A stretch of DNA of 64,000 nt from NCBI GenBank assembly GCA_913057245.1, contig CAJXNH010000008.1, forward strand, positions 53,092 through 117,091. Reading direction: 5' to 3'. Numbering within the stretch: position 1 is the first letter of the stretch; every line of letters begins with the position of its first letter. This stretch comes from an uncultured Phaeodactylibacter sp. (GTDB lineage: Bacteria; Bacteroidota; Bacteroidia; Chitinophagales; Saprospiraceae). Below, piece by piece: positions 1 through 9,700 of the stretch. Under the pieces are notes generated by a model. It was not told where the DNA came from, ran no database searches, and was given only the letters and a program-made list of their open reading frames with translations. The translations under genes were made by a program, and so were the position numbers.

Positions 1-2
1 TC

Positions 3-785
3 CACCTCCATCACGAAGATTTCACGGGACAGTACGGCCGTTTTTACCGCACCTACCACAATCAGACCTGGTACCGGGAGAATCAGCGGAAGATGGAAGA
101 ACTGGCCTACGACCTTGGCTTTACCAAAGTTTCCCAGCTCAAGCTGGCAGTGGTGAAGCGCATCAAAGAGTATGTTGTGGGCGGGGGCTTTATGTTTGCC
201 ATGTGCTCCGCCACTGATACCTATGATATTGCCCTGGCAGCTGAAGGGGTGGATATTTGCGCTGAAATGTACGATGGGGACCCGGTTGACCCAAACGCTC
301 AATCCAAGCTGGACTACTCCAAGACCTTCGCTTTCGAGGACTTTCAGCTGGAGCGTAACCCTTTGGAGTATGAGTACTCGGATATTGACCATTCCCGGGG
401 CCGGCGCATCAATCCTGAACAGGACTACTTTACTTTATTTGATTTTTCTGCAAAATGGGACCCCGTTCCTACCATGCTTACCCAAAATCATACCCGCACG
501 GTAAAAGGGTTTATGGGGCAGACGACTGCCTTCCGCAACGGCAGCATCAAGTCTAATATCCTGGTGCTGGGAGAGAATAAGCCCGCTAAGGAAGCGCGTT
601 ACCTGCATAGTGAATACGGTCAGGGCTTCTTCTCTTTTTACGGAGGCCACGATCCGGAGGACTATCGCCACTACGTACAAGATCCGGAGACAGACCTTAG
701 CTTGCACCCCAAATCGCCGGGCTACCGCCTGATTTTGAACAACATCCTGTTCCCGGCAGCGAAGAAAAAGAAACGTAAAACTTAA
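3..785 (+). CDS. Conserved Bacteroidota protein often labelled asparagine synthetase B (5' partial)
   Basis: The reading frame is already open at the window edge, so the N-terminus is missing; 260 codons remain before TAA. Visible motifs are LHHEDFTGQYG at the start, FMFAMCSATDTYD, the stretch AKWDPVPTMLTQNH, and FYGGHDPEDY near the end, followed by a lysine-rich tail (AAKKKKRKT). I recognise this as a protein conserved across Bacteroidota and commonly labelled asparagine synthetase B. The visible part shows neither the glutamine amidotransferase nor the ATP-pyrophosphatase motifs of true AsnB, so that name is doubtful. The next gene starts 5 bases after the stop, which suggests one transcript. 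The role is unknown. Confidence 0.75.
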   Translation, partial: HLHHEDFTGQYGRFYRTYHNQTWYRENQRKMEELAYDLGFTKVSQLKLAVVKRIKEYVVGGGFMFAMCSATDTYDIALAAEGVDICAEMYDGDPVDPNAQSKLDYSKTFAFEDFQLERNPLEYEYSDIDHSRGRRINPEQDYFTLFDFSAKWDPVPTMLTQNHTRTVKGFMGQTTAFRNGSIKSNILVLGENKPAKEARYLHSEYGQGFFSFYGGHDPEDYRHYVQDPETDLSLHPKSPGYRLILNNILFPAAKKKKRKT

Positions 786-790
786 CGGAT

Positions 791-1966
791 ATGAACAATC
801 GATTTAGCCTATTCATCTGGCTGGCTTTACTCGGCTGCGGTTTTTTGGCCGGTGCTGCGTGGACATCCCGGGCAGATGCTGACGTGCTAGGTGAAACACC
901 ATCGGGGGAAGTAACCGAAACTTCCGGCCCTAATGCTTCAGGAGCGGATGCAACAGCAACCCTGCCCGCTACCCGGGAGCCTGCTGCCTCTAATGGGCTC
1001 AATCCTCAGGAGCGCGCTAATATCCGGTTGTTTGAAGAGTCAGCGCCTTCAGTATGTTATATCACGACCACTAACGTACGGCGGGATTACTTCAGCCGGA
1101 ATATTACTGAAATTCCAAGAGGTAGTGGTTCTGGTTTCGTTTGGGACTACAAGGGGCATATTATTACCAATTACCATGTGATACAAGGTGCAGACCGGGC
1201 TACGGTTACCCTTGCCGACCGCAGTACCTGGGAAGCAGTTCCGGTTGGCGTGGCCCCGGAGAAAGACCTGGCGGTATTGCGTATCGAAGCGCCCCGGAAT
1301 GCCCTGCGGCCAATGCCGGTCGGCACTTCTGATAATTTGCAGGTCGGGCAATCGGTTTATGCCATTGGGAATCCCTTCGGGCTGGACCAAACCCTGACGA
1401 CTGGGATTGTTAGTGCCCTGGGCCGGGAAATTGAATCTGTAGCAGGGATTCCGATCCGTGATGTCATACAAACGGACGCTGCGATTAACCCTGGTAATTC
1501 CGGAGGCCCGCTCCTGGACAGCTCCGGCCGCCTCATAGGTGTGAATACCGCGATTTACAGCCCTTCCGGTGCTTCGGCAGGGATTGGTTTCTCCATTCCG
1601 GTCGACGTGGTCAGCTGGGTGGTGCCAGAGCTTATTGAGTTTGGACGGCTCAAGCGGCCTACCTTGGGGGTAGAGCTGGCCCGCCCGCAGATTGTTGAGC
1701 GATTGGGGCTGGACGGTGCACTTGTTATTGACGTGATCAAGGGCAGTGGTGCTGAAAAAGCGGGCATCCGCCCAACGATGAGGGACCGTTACGGCAGTAT
1801 TGTCCTGGGGGATATTATCACCGGCATCAACGGTGAAGCTGTGAAATCCACCAATGACCTGATTCTGATCCTTGAAAAGTATGAACCGGGAGATTTGGTG
1901 GAGGTGGAATTGATTCGGGATAACGAAAAGCTGAAAACCCAACTTCGGCTCGACCCTGCGCGTTAA
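791..1966 (+). CDS. HtrA/Deg-family (S1C) serine protease with PDZ domain
   Basis: A 391-residue periplasmic or envelope protease for quality control of exported proteins. Residues 1-30 form a signal peptide or N-terminal anchor (hydrophobic run LFIWLALLGCGFLAGAAW). Residues 31-75 are a Ser/Thr/Ala-rich linker. The trypsin-like domain follows, with catalytic triad His129 (NYHVIQG), Asp159 (EKDLAVLRI) and Ser237 (NPGNSGGPL). One PDZ domain occupies about 290-388 (GAEKAGIRP, GDIITGINGE). The size and single PDZ resemble DegS/HhoA-type proteins rather than two-PDZ DegP. The start is the ATG 5 bases after the upstream stop. Assignment to the family is secure; the natural substrate is unknown. Confidence 0.93.
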   Translation: MNNRFSLFIWLALLGCGFLAGAAWTSRADADVLGETPSGEVTETSGPNASGADATATLPATREPAASNGLNPQERANIRLFEESAPSVCYITTTNVRRDYFSRNITEIPRGSGSGFVWDYKGHIITNYHVIQGADRATVTLADRSTWEAVPVGVAPEKDLAVLRIEAPRNALRPMPVGTSDNLQVGQSVYAIGNPFGLDQTLTTGIVSALGREIESVAGIPIRDVIQTDAAINPGNSGGPLLDSSGRLIGVNTAIYSPSGASAGIGFSIPVDVVSWVVPELIEFGRLKRPTLGVELARPQIVERLGLDGALVIDVIKGSGAEKAGIRPTMRDRYGSIVLGDIITGINGEAVKSTNDLILILEKYEPGDLVEVELIRDNEKLKTQLRLDPAR

Positions 1967-2017
1967 GCAGCGAGTCCGTATGCAATACCCTCTGGTCTGT
2001 CGATAACAAGAAGGCGT

Positions 2018-2617
2018 TTAAGGGGCTACCCAGCTTCCTGCCCATGCGCCATCTTTAAAGTTAAACTGCGCCCTTTGGTGCCCTTCGTGGTGCAAGTGCA
2101 GCAGGTCGGTCCTGTAAACCTGACAGGTGATGACCATGAAGTGCTCAAAAGCATATGCGGTTTCTTCCAGGTCCATCTCATCATGCCAATGATCAGGCAG
2201 AGGAACGTTATCTGTTTCCTGAGTTGTGCCGGGTGCTGTATGCCCTGCATAGCTAGCCCGCCCCTGCACCGGAAGCCGTTCCCAGTAATGGCGACAACGC
2301 GCTGACCCTTGTTCCAGAATGGTCTGTCCGCTCATACGGATTTGGACTTTCTTACGCTCATCCCAAAAAAGACAGGACAGGTGTGGGTGGTTTGCTAGTT
2401 CTTTTACTTTTTCAGAGCGTGCATCTGTAAAAAAGGTAAGCTGCCGCTGCTGTAGGTCTACCTCGCGCAATACGATCACCCGCTGCCGGGCAAAACCGTC
2501 TGTATCAACGGTGGCCACGCTGGGTTTTTGGTAATCGCCTTTTCGCTTAATCGCTGCTTTAATCAGCAAATGCCAGGCATCACGTAGAAATTTATCTGGA
2601 TTGTCGAATCTTTCCAT
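2018..2617 (-). CDS. Pyridoxamine 5'-phosphate oxidase-family flavoprotein
   Basis: About 199 residues with an FMN-binding split-barrel pattern: QRVIVLREVD, then FFTDARSEKVKEL and LFWDERKKVQIRMSG, matching the FMN and subunit-contact strands of the PNPOx superfamily. The C-terminus WVAP resembles but does not equal the RLAP end of canonical PdxH, and the substrate-binding region differs. It may therefore be an Alr4036-type relative rather than a vitamin B6 salvage enzyme. An in-frame GTG at 2668 would add 17 residues, but they (IFVTFFSTHPPKQFFS) look like non-coding leader, so the ATG at 2617 is preferred. It converges with the HtrA gene over a 51-base gap. Confidence 0.85.
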   Translation of the reverse strand: MERFDNPDKFLRDAWHLLIKAAIKRKGDYQKPSVATVDTDGFARQRVIVLREVDLQQRQLTFFTDARSEKVKELANHPHLSCLFWDERKKVQIRMSGQTILEQGSARCRHYWERLPVQGRASYAGHTAPGTTQETDNVPLPDHWHDEMDLEETAYAFEHFMVITCQVYRTDLLHLHHEGHQRAQFNFKDGAWAGSWVAP

Positions 2618-2668
2618 TGAAAAAAACTGTTTTGGAGGGTGTGTTGAAAAAAATGTGACGAATATCAC

Positions 2669-2698
2669 TTGAAAGCAATGAAGCTTATTTTATTTTTG
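2669..2698 (+). promoter_or_regulatory. Bacteroidota sigma-A promoter of an orphan transcript
   Basis: TTG at 2669-2671, a 19-base spacer, then TATTTTTG at 2691-2698, an exact match to the TTG-N19-TAnnTTTG consensus. Transcription would begin near 2705 on the plus strand, where no long reading frame follows before the terminator at 2937. It also overlaps the 5' region of the oppositely oriented flavoprotein gene. Confidence 0.65.
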
Positions 2699-2823
2699 TA
2701 GTCGCACAAAAAAAAGTAAAAAAATGTGTGACTTTGTCGTTCGCCTTAGTCTAAAGGAACGTACTTAAAACGGTAATAATGCTTTGAACGCAGAGCAAAA
2801 ATAACCGTTTACTTCCAAGGGGA

Positions 2824-2910
2824 ATGACGTTGAAGCCAATTAGCAGGAAAACTGCAATTGGCTCAACATTCCGCAACAAACAAAAATATGGCATGAAATT
2901 TTTCATGTAA
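2824..2910 (+). CDS. Possible 28-residue peptide inside the orphan transcript
   Basis: ATG to TAA in the middle of the orphan transcription unit. The peptide is basic (about 7 Lys/Arg) with an aromatic C-terminus (KYGMKFFM). A purine-rich stretch AAGGGGA lies immediately before the ATG, rather close for a ribosome binding site. The frame overlaps two strong RNA hairpins, so the codons may be a by-product of the structure. Low confidence. Confidence 0.25.
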   Translation: MTLKPISRKTAIGSTFRNKQKYGMKFFM

Positions 2911-2936
2911 AGAATATGGGTTTTAGGTGTTTTTCT

Positions 2937-2966
2937 GGGGAGCAGTCTTTACTGCTCCCCTTTTTT
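2937..2966 (+). terminator. Strong rho-independent terminator
   Basis: Perfect 10-bp stem (GGGGAGCAGT / ACTGCTCCCC, 2937-2946 with 2951-2960), CTTT loop, then TTTTTTG. No annotated gene ends just upstream on this strand, so it must end the orphan transcript. Confidence 0.85.
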
Positions 2967-3165
2967 GTTGTTTATGAACATTGTTTGAGGTGAAAAAACT
3001 CAAAAATTTAACGCTGCCGGGGAAACTTTAAGAAGGCAGTAGGTGTATATGAAGACTTAAGTACGGCTTGACCGGCAATTATTTTGATTTTCGGACTTGG
3101 CTTGCTTGATTCGGAATTAAATTTTAAACAAGAGTGGCTATGCCACCCCAAAAGTGTACACTACC

Positions 3166-3795
3166 ATGTTAGAGCTGTTTTTAGCAGTGCTGGCGTCTTT
3201 GTTTTCCATGGTCAACCCGCTCGGAGCGATTCCGGTATTTCTGGGGATGACTCCGCATTATACCAAACAGGAACGGACGCAGACGGCTTTGCATACCAGC
3301 CTTTATTTTACATTGATTCTGCTGACTTTTTTCCTGGCCGGGTCGCTCATTCTAAGCTTTTTTGGCATTAGCATCAATGCGATGCGTATTGCCGGAGGAT
3401 TGGTCATTCTCCTGTCCGGGTACTCTCTCATGAGCGGAAAGTTTGCCGAAGGGCGGGCGGTCGACAAAAAAGTGAAACAGGAAGCGCTGACCAAAGACGA
3501 TATCTCCTTCTCACCAATGGCGATGCCGTTGCTTTCGGGGCCGGGGTCTATTTCTTACCTGATCAGCATTCAAGCCGAGCATACGGCCTGGGAGCCAAGG
3601 CTGGTTATTTCGGCTGTGGTGGTTGCTATGGGTGCTATTGTGTATAGTGTGCTCCGGTATTCCCCTTATTTGCAGAAGGTACTGGGGGTCGCCGGATTAA
3701 ACGCACTAAGCCGCATCATGGGCTTCCTGGTCATGGCCATCGGTATTCAGAACATCATCACCGGCATCGTTGAGCTGGTGAAAGTGCTGGCTTAA
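3166..3795 (+). CDS. MarC-family integral membrane protein
   Basis: About 209 residues with six predicted membrane segments. The opening (ELFLAVLASLFSMVNPLGAIPVF) with its NPLGAIP signature, and the mid-protein segment ISFSPMAMPLLSGPGS, are typical of MarC/UPF0056 proteins. Despite the name, family members are not convincingly linked to multiple antibiotic resistance, and their substrate is unsettled. An upstream GTG at 3154 is possible, but the ATG at 3166 starts directly before the first helix. The gene converges on the giant surface-protein gene with only 2 bases between the stops. Confidence 0.9.
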   Translation: MLELFLAVLASLFSMVNPLGAIPVFLGMTPHYTKQERTQTALHTSLYFTLILLTFFLAGSLILSFFGISINAMRIAGGLVILLSGYSLMSGKFAEGRAVDKKVKQEALTKDDISFSPMAMPLLSGPGSISYLISIQAEHTAWEPRLVISAVVVAMGAIVYSVLRYSPYLQKVLGVAGLNALSRIMGFLVMAIGIQNIITGIVELVKVLA

Positions 3796-3797
3796 AC

Positions 3798-6700
3798 CTA
3801 CCGTAAAAGGAGGACATCACCTGAAATAATGGTGGTGCCTCCACCCGACAGGTTGATCTCCGCATAGAAGGTAAAGACATCACTGTCTATCTCGCTTCCT
3901 CTGAACATTCCATCCCACCCACAGGCTTCATCATTAAGCGGGCAGTCTCTGGCTTCATGCACAAGGTTGCCCCAACGGTCAAAAACCCGGAACACTTCGA
4001 GCGAGCCCAATCCATCCCGGCTGTAGAGCAGGAAAAGGTCATTGTTGTTGTCCCCGTTGGGCGAGAAGACCGTTGGTGCATAAACAGGTGTTTCTTTGAG
4101 CACCTTCACGTTAACAGCAGCCTGGTCCACGCACCCATTCACATCTACTGCCCAGACCTGATAGAGGGTGGTTAAAGTTGGGGCTACCGTGTAGGACAAG
4201 CCTTCCTGAATGCCCGGGGCAGGCCACCACCAGACAGAGTCGGGCGTCCCGGCTTCCACTATTGCGGAAAGGCTGATTTGCTGCCCAAGCTGTATGGTAG
4301 TGTCTGGCCCAAGTTCAATATCAATACCATTCGAGGCCGTAATCGTTACCGTTGAGTCCCACTGACAGCCATTTGCATCTTCAAGCAGGATAGAGTAGGT
4401 GCCTGCCGCCAGATTGACGAAGGCGTTATCGGATGACAGCGCTCCGCCGTTGATGCCGGACAGGAATGGGGGCGTGCCTCCGGCTACAGCGTCCAGCAGG
4501 ATGCTGCCATCGCGGTCCCCGGGGCAGGATGGACTTTGAGCCAGCCAGTTGACATCTGTAATGAGAGGAGAGGAAGCGGAGACGGCTATCGTATCCACCA
4601 CGGTGCATCCGTTGCTTTGGTCTGTCAGGCTTAGCACGTACAGGCCTTCAGCAGTAGCTGTTGCGGTGGGCTGTCCGTTAGGCCCTGTCAGTACCCCGCC
4701 AGCTGCTGCCGCCCAGTTGAAGAGCAAGGGGCCGATGCCGGTTGAGGCACTGCCATTTAGCGTGACGTTGTTCCGGCTACAGCTGAGCTGCTCCGGTACT
4801 GCGATATTGATTTCCGGGAAGTTGGCATCACTTTCCACTTCCACTGTTTCTAAAGCGGAACAGCCATTTTCCTCATTAGTGACTTGCAGGGTGTATGCGC
4901 CAGGCGTGGTGACCGCCAGCCTCAGCGTATCCTGAGCAAGCACAAGGGCGTTACTGTCCAGCCAGGTATACACCAGGTTAGGGCCACTTTCTGATCCGGT
5001 GCCGTCCAGCACAATGGAGGTGACGGTACAGTTGAGCCGGTTTGGGGTGGTCAGGTCAGCGACAGGCGGTTCGAAATCTCCGTCGACCTGAAAAAGCAGG
5101 GTGTCCAGGCAGCCGGAGCCTTCATCCTGGACTAGCAGGCGGTAGTTTCCGACTTCTGCTACCCACTGCTGGGCGTTGGTGCCAATGGTATTGAAAGCGC
5201 CACGCCGCCATTCATAAGAAAATCCAGTGCCTGTGCCACCGGTAGTGGCAGTAGCGTCCAGCAAAAGGCTGTCGGCAGTGCAGTTGAGCGTAAGCAGGCC
5301 CGGATTGGTGAGGGCTGCTTCGGGGGCGATGCGGCCATCGGCAACCCAGGTGGAGTCTGCTGCACTACAGCCGCTTTCCGGGTCCGTAACGGATATAAAA
5401 TACCAACCGGGCTCACTGATTTGTGGGGTAGCGGTTTGAGGCCCTGATAAGATTTGCCCATTCGGAGTTGTCCATTGTAAGTCGCTCAGTCCACTATCCG
5501 TATTAATGTCCACACTAAGCCGTATAGGATCGTTGTTGCAGGTCATGACCGTATCTGGCCCGGCAGTAACCTCCGGGATCCGGTCGTCAGCGTTCACCCA
5601 GACCAGTTCTGTAGCGGAGCAGCCATTGTCCTGCCGTTCGATCTGTATTTGGTAAACGCCGGGCTGAAAAACAGTGGCGGTGGGCTGATCAGGTGGTTGT
5701 ACCGGGAAGCCGCCCGGGCTGCTCCATTGATACGTTACTAATGCCGATGGCGTAGCGGTTGCGGTAATACTGAGGCTGTCATTATTGCAGGGGAACAATA
5801 AGGTGTCTGCTACCTCTAATGCCGGAGCTAGGGTGTCGAGGCCTACAATCACTGTTACCATACTGGTGCATCCTGAGGTGTCGTTTTGGACTTCAAACCC
5901 ATATTGCCCCGGCAGGCTGACATCAATATCAAGCGTTGGCACGCAAGGGCCGGTAGGCACCCCGCTGGCATTCAGGCGGTACCAGCAGGAACTGTATCCT
6001 GTAGTATTAGGCAGGCTGCCCTGCAGCAACAAAGTGGGCGAGGTGCAGGTCAATACCGTATCCGGAATGGAGGGTATGGCTGGCAGGTCCGTATTTTGGC
6101 TCACGAAAACACTGTCCAAACTGGTACAGCCAGTCGTGGTATCCGTTACCATAAGCTCATACCAGCCCGGCGTATTGACGGAAGGGTTGAAGGTCGTTCC
6201 ACCAGGGATATTTGCCGGAGGACCGCTCCAGGCATACTGTATGGTGTTGCCAAATGCAGAGCCGCTGCCATCGAGAGTGACCGTAGGCTGTTCACAGGTC
6301 AGGGCCTGTGCAGGACCGGCGTCAGCCAGTGGAGGAACCGTATCGGCTACCACCTCAACCTCTGCCGTGTTTTCGCAGCCTGTCGATAAATCGGTAACCA
6401 GAACAGCGTAAAGCCCCGGCTGGTCCACCACAATGGAAGGTAGGGTGTCTCCTTCAGGTAAGGGAGCGTTTTCACTCGACCAGTGGTAGGAGAGGGTGGT
6501 ACCGGGCATTCCGGAGACGGCAAGGGTGGCCAGGGTGTCTTTGCAGTTTAGTTCCTGGTTCGGGCTCAGGGTCACTTCAGGCGGACTGGAAAACTCAGCT
6601 ACATTAACGGTAACTTTTGCAGAAAAACCCAGGGTGTCGGTCGCATTCAGGGTGTATATCCCCGGCTGGTCCACCACAACAGAGAGACTGTCGGGGGCGC

Positions 6701-9700
6701 TGAGGATGTTGCCGTCCATGGTAGTCCATTCAACGGTACAACCAATACAAGGCTCGCAAAAGCTTCCGCTGAGGGTGACTTGCGGAGTGGCACAGGTCAG
6801 GGTGTCTGCCGGGATGCTGTCCAGGCAAGGCACGCATTTCTGCTGTATGACGGTTACGTCCCGGAAGCTGGAACAGTTATTGGCAGGGTTGGTGACTGTC
6901 AAACGCACTACGCCCGCCGTGTCCAGTAATACCGCAACACTATCCGCACTATCCAGAATGATCCCGCCTTCCCATTCATAAACGTACTGTGGCCCCTGTG
7001 GTACAACAAAAGCCTGCAACCAAAAAGAGTCCTGCATACAGGGAATGATCGTAGAGCTGAAATTGATATCCGGCAGGTTATTGCTGCGCTGTACGACAAC
7101 GATGTCTTCTGCGAAACAGCCATTGGTGCTGTCGATCACGGTCAGGAAATAAGTACTGGCATCATTTACGAAGATGCTGAAGCTGTCTTTGACAAAAGTT
7201 TCATCGTCCAGCTTGGTCCAGGTATAGCCAATGCCTGGGCCAACGGTTGACCCGGTAGCGCTTAAAATCGTTGTAGGTTCCGGGCAGGTCAGGGTGTCTC
7301 CCGGGCCGGCTTCTGCTATGGGGGCAAGGATGTTGGAGGGCACCTCAACCGCCAGAGTGTCGCTGAGGCCGAAGGTGGTATTGGTGGCAATGAGCTGGTA
7401 AATGCCCGGGCAGCGTACAACTGGCTGAAGCGTAGTGCCTCCGGATTCTATACAATCGGGGCCGGGAGAAAGCCAGGTGTAAGTGATATTGGGCCCGGAC
7501 TCCGTACCTGCTGCATTCAGGGTGATTGTGGTGATAGCGCAAGTTAGTGTATCGGGTGCCGCAACCTGGAGGGTAGGGCTGCAGTCCAGGGTAGCCACCA
7601 CGGAAGCGGTATCCGGGCAGTCGCCGGCGGCGTTATTGGCGATTAAGGTATAAATACCTGCACTATCAATTATGAAGCTAATCCCTCCGGGCGATATCGG
7701 TACGCCATTGAAGAACCAGCTAAATGTGGCACCTTCCGAGGCTGTGGCATCAAGCAGGGCTGTCCCTTCCAGACAGGACAGTGCAATACTGTCCGGTAGA
7801 ATAGCATTGGGGCTTAGCGGGTCCAGGATTACGAGAGCGGTATCCTTTGTGGTGCAACCGTTGAGGGTGTCCGTAACGGATAGGATGTAAAACCCATCGC
7901 AGGTAGCGGTAACGTCCTGAGCGGTAGCATCACCGGACAGGCAGGGGCCCGTCCATTCGAAAATAGTATTAAGGGTCGTACTGCCTGCGCCGGTCAGCGT
8001 TACCTCGGGAATGGCACAGCCCAACTCCTGGTCCGGGCCTGCACTGGCGATTGGGAAACTGAAGTCCGCTGCCACAAAAACGGTATCTGAAGCCTCACAG
8101 CCCGTGGTAGTGTTACGTACATGTAAGATATAGTTACCTTGCGCAGCAGCTTCAGCAAACTGTTCACTCACTGGGCCGGAAATACCTTCCGGTGGTCCCG
8201 ACCAACTATAAATTATATCTGCACCCTGACTGCTGCTGTTGCTGCCAATTGATACCGTGGGTTGATAGCAGTTGATGAGCGTATCTGTTCCGGCATCAGC
8301 CACAGGGGGCAGGCTGTCCTGTAGGACTTCCACCTCGGCAATACGGGTGCAGCCGGTCGTGTCATTCTCAATCTCAAGCTGATAGAGGCCTGGGGCATTG
8401 ACTGTAGGGGTTAGTGTATTCGTGCCGCTGATAAAGTTGCTATTATCGGCGGAGCTCCATTCAAAGCTAAATCCGGTGCCGGTATCAGAACTGGTACCGT
8501 CAAGCATCACTTCCGACAAGATACAGTTGAGCCGGAGGGGTGTTGCAATGGCAGCCGTTGGCGATAGGGTGTCTATATTGACAATAGCAAAGGAGGTGTC
8601 AAAGCAGCTATTCCGGGTATCGGTAACCACCAGCATGTACACGCCTGGACTGGCAACGGTAGCCTGAAGCGTGCTCGTATCCACCAAGCCCGTACCAAAG
8701 ATTTCCACCCAGTCGTAGTCGTATTGAGGCCCTGTGCTCGATCCCGTACCATCGAGCGTGACCAGTGTGCTGTCGCAGGTAATCGTGCGGTCGGGGCCGG
8801 CAGTAGAAAAGGGTTGGAGCGTATCCAGGGCTACGGTGGCTACAGCCGTATCCGCGCAGGCGTTTGTGGTATTGGTTACAATAAGCTGATAGGTGCCGGG
8901 GGCGTCTATGGTTGCATTAAAGCCATCAGTGCTGACCGGAGGTAATGGATCGCCGGACCAGGTATAAAGAATATCTGGCCCGGTGGACGATCCCGTGCCA
9001 TCAAGGGTGATACTGGGTTGGGAACAGTCCAGCGTATCAGGTGTGGCTAAAACAGCATTGGTAACGGTAATATCTTCCTGGACCGCGACAGTAGCGGTAT
9101 CCCGGCAGCCATTTAGTGTGTTTTCTGCAGTCAGGGTATAAATGGCCCCTGCATCTACAGTAATATTGAGGGTGTCCGTATCAGTCAGGATGTTGCCGCC
9201 TGGGGATGTCCAGTTGTAAATGGGAGCTGCCCCGGCACCCGTTACAGTTGCTGCAATACCCACAGTAGGCTGGGTACAGGTAATGGTGTCCGGGAGTGGG
9301 ATTGTGATCCGTGGCGCAATAGTGTCATAACCAACCTCTATTGTAGCTGAATCCCGGCAATTGGTCAGGGTGTTCTCCACCATCAACTGATAAGTGCCGC
9401 CCTGAATGACTGTTGGGAAAAGGGTCATACCATCCTGTAAAAGATTGCCGGCAGCGTCCCTCCACTCGTAGGCGAATTCATCTCCGGTGGAGGAGCCGCT
9501 CCCATCCAGGAGAATTTCAGGGTTTAGGCAGGATAATACCGTGTCTGAACCGGGGCTCACAACCGGGAGGGACTGGTCTTCCAGAACAATAGTCATAGAC
9601 GTGTCACTGCAGCGATTGTCTATGTCTGTGACCACGAGAAAATAATCACCAGGTTCATTGGCAACTGCGGTAGGCTGGAAAACATCGCTGGTAATATTAC

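Larger units (their letters stand above)
2705..2966 (+). ncRNA. Candidate structured small RNA or tiny-peptide transcript
   Basis: About 260 bases framed by a consensus promoter and a perfect intrinsic terminator. Predicted stems: 2771-2774 with 2804-2807 plus inner pairs; a long hairpin from 2821-2826 with 2867-2872 and 2830-2841 with 2856-2866; CATGAAA/TTTCATG at 2892-2907; then the terminator. I could not match it to tmRNA, RNase P RNA, SRP RNA or canonical 6S RNA. The same segment holds a 28-codon frame at 2824-2910, so it could instead be the mRNA of a micropeptide. The existence of a transcript is inferred from promoter and terminator together. Confidence 0.5.

Noticed and set aside
1049..1942. 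A 297-codon minus-strand frame opposite the HtrA-type gene
   Set aside because: The plus strand encodes a complete protease with an intact catalytic triad; the antisense translation has no family resemblance.
3166..3795. Antibiotic-resistance gene, because of the MarC name
   Set aside because: The MarC family has not been shown to confer multidrug resistance; the label is historical.
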